Positions 61,640 through 64,000 of a stretch of DNA of 64,000 bases are shown piece after piece. Origin of the DNA: Megascapheus bottae (taxonomy: Eukaryota > Chordata > Mammalia > Rodentia > Geomyidae). The position numbers and the translations under genes are program-made. The notes under the pieces were generated by a model. It made no database searches and was not told the DNA's origin. It saw only the letters and a list, made by a program, of their open reading frames with translations. The stretch covers positions 14,443,501-14,507,500 of the forward strand of contig JANJXV010000013.1 in assembly GCA_024803745.1 (NCBI GenBank), written 5' to 3'. Position 1 is the stretch's first letter. Every line of letters starts with the position of its first letter.

Positions 61640-64000
61640 TCAGGTTAGAGGGAATGGGAGAGGGCGCCAGCTGAAGAACCAGCCAGTGGCTGAGAGAAGA
61701 GCTTTCCCACAGCCTGAAGCTGGAAGAGGCCGTGGCAGTCCCCTGAAGTCAGGGTCCTGAGTGTCAGGGCTTAACAGATGCCACCTTGCTGGGGCCAGCT
61801 GAAGTTACAACTGTCCAAAAGATTCCAACCTGGTTCCTGTAATTGATTCACCACCATCCCTGTTCCTCCACCCCTCTGATGGTTAAATACAGAGTGTTCT
61901 TCATCTAGAACACAGTTCCTTCCTCCCAAATCTTCCTCAAAGACCAAAGAGGAAGACAAACTGTGCTCAGGAGTGAGGGGAGGTAGAAAGGAAAGTGGAA
62001 AGTGTGGCACCCTGTGCCCTACACACAACAGAGTGCTTGTTACAAAAACAGTGTCAAGGTTAGGTTCTTTTGCTCCATTCCACTGAGACTAGGACACCCC
62101 AAGCCTTTTCTACATCAGGAAAATCAGGAATCACTCTACTTTGCTTACCTATCATGCCTGCCTCTCTACATGAAGTGACCTGAGCAGAGGCAGGAGCAGG
62201 AGATCCTGTGAGGGGCCACATAACAGACCCTAGGTCACTTACTAGAATCAGTGCTTTATCTTCTCTCTGCTCTCTGACTTCCCAGGACCTAAGAGTCCTT
62301 ACAAGGCCCCAAGAGATGGAGGCAAGTATAATCATAGGACAGGGTATAGGCATTTTGCCCCATTTTGGGTTGACAGCCTTCATCTTGGGTCATCCATAGG
62401 CCTGGCCTGGCCACAGTTGCCGATTCCGACCCATAACTGCACATACCCCAGCCCCAACTGTATCAGGACATGCTGTCACCTTAGGCCCTGTCACACATTA
62501 TCTTCAGTGTCCAGACCCAAGGGGCCTGGACCTGATTATGTGCCCCAATATAGGATGTCTGGACATGGTTATAGAATGTATTGTCTCAACTATGTGCCAG
62601 ATACAGGATGTTTTTCTGGCATAAGCCAGCTATTGGATGTCTGGCCCTGGTCAGATGATATCTCCAGGGTCCTGCTGCAACTTCAAAGATTGCTGCTCCC
62701 AGCCCCTTCTCTGGTCTCCAGCCCCCAGCACCCTGTAACTACCTACCCTGCCTGAGAGCAGTTCGCTCTTCTCTGTCCCATGGGAGATCAGCTAATCCAC
62801 TTTGGTGGACATTAAATATTGCTTTCTTCTATATGACTTGTGTCCGTGTGGTTTTCTAGGCTGGTACTTACTCAGGTGTCCTAAATTGTGTAGAAAGCCT
62901 TCCCAGATCACATAGCAAATCAAGAGCTAGGTTAGGCCCTAGAAGCCAGTCTCCTTTTTTTACTTCAGGTAAGTCTCAATGTTCAAAGAAACGGGTAAAA
63001 TATAAGGAGATGCTCTGAGGCCCAAGATGTAGAAGCTGCTGGTCTTCAGGCCAAACCCAGTGAGGGGACAGTTGTCTTGCTGAGGCCAGGACCCTTCCCA
63101 TCTCAGCAGGCCTGTCCTCTGGCTTCAGGGAAGAACACTGGCCCAAGTCAGATTAGACAGAGGTTAGTGTGTCTGAGCCTTGTGGAGACATCCAGAAATA
63201 GACGGGGGAGTGTCATGTTTCTGAGCAGCTGTGTGGGGGAGGCCCACTGGTGGGGAGCTGACAGTACATAGGGGAACCTGTCTTCCCCTCCTCAGTTATA
63301 ATCATAGAAGACCAACACCAGCTTCCCCACCTGGACAAGGCGTAGGTAAGGGGTGCCGTGTCCTCATGGACTCTGGGAAGGAACAGGATATTTAGGGGAT
63401 TAGGGGGATTTTAGGAGTTGTAAGGAAAAGTTTCAAGGACATTTGTGCACATAAGGAAGTTTGTGATTCCTCTGGGATATTTGGGCTTACAGTCCTAGGA
63501 TAGAGGTTCTGGGACCAGGGAAACTGACCAGAGAATTACCCTAAATGGGACAAGAAGGACAGATGAAGGGTAAAGACCTTGGTTGTGACAGGACTCCACT
63601 TCCTGGCTTCCCCTACCATCCCTACCCCCCCCCCCGTTTTCACTTCATATCTCCCTAACAATAGTCACCAAGGTCAGCTGTCTACCCACTCTGCAATGGT
63701 CTGCCTCACTGTACCCAGAAGCCTCTCAGACTCCAGCTATGTGGCACCGAAATAATGGAAATAGAGCAGCCGGGTATGTGGGAAACACAGGCAAGGGCTC
63801 AGCTGGAGAGCAGAAGGGAGTCATCATCACAGCCAGGCTTCGACTCTCTGAGGACAGGGAAAGGTGGGCTTTCCATTTACTCGAGTGGGCTAACCAGAGG
63901 CTACCATCCTGCCTGAAGGACCTGAGGCACTCAGTAGCTTGCAGGTGGGGAAAGAGCTACTGCAGTTGCTGAGAGAGCACAGGGAAGGAGCCTAGCTCCC
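61640..64000. other. Unassigned sequence right of ART5
   Basis: No recognised coding exon of ART1 or another gene, and no recent SINE. A 112-codon frame at 62417-62755 has no family features. An ATTAAA near 62810 followed by a GT-rich stretch could be a poly(A) site. Confidence 0.35.

Noticed and set aside
62417..62755. 112-codon frame considered as an ART1 exon
   Set aside because: No signal peptide, no ART motifs, and it crosses a degenerate repeat.

Overview
The window is mammalian nuclear DNA, almost certainly from a rodent. It has long introns packed with SINEs, spliced genes with GT-AG junctions, CpG-rich promoters, and an intact TRPC2 gene (known to be decayed in apes and Old World monkeys). 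The two abundant SINE types are composite: a tRNA-like left unit or a B1/7SL-like left unit, each fused to the same right unit. The first resembles the IDL-Geo elements described from Geomyoidea (kangaroo rats, pocket mice, gophers). I therefore infer a castorimorph/heteromyid-like rodent; the species is not proven.

Layout. 1-23.47 kb is the first intron of RNF121 (minus strand). I see no further RNF121 exon there, but about 25 SINEs, old L2 and MIR fragments, and a LINE-1 (4.09-8.03 kb) with an intact ORF1, a broken ORF2 and no 3' end. 23.1-24.2 kb is a CpG-rich head-to-head promoter: RNF121 exon 1 leaves leftwards and XNDC1 exon 1 rightwards. 25.77-38.08 kb holds the nine coding exons of XNDC1 (397 aa: XRCC1-like N-terminal domain plus two CX2CX11HX3C zinc fingers). 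39.15-56.75 kb holds the 13 coding exons of TRPC2 (899 aa), the vomeronasal TRP channel, all open and in phase. 57.7-60.66 kb holds ART5 on the minus strand (four coding exons, 308 aa), tail to tail with TRPC2. 60.7-64 kb is GC-rich then unique sequence without a recognised coding exon. It carries octamer, E-box, forkhead and MEF2/TATA-like motifs and may be the upstream region of ART1, the expected next gene.

This order (RNF121, XNDC1, TRPC2, ART5) matches the conserved rodent block I know. XNDC1 and TRPC2 are known in mouse to form read-through transcripts. Here a 29-nt first TRPC2 coding exon has its own splice acceptor and a reading frame that fits several XNDC1 donors, so a fused protein is possible. 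All exon calls come from hand-checking splice sites, phase and protein similarity; no alignment or expression data were available.
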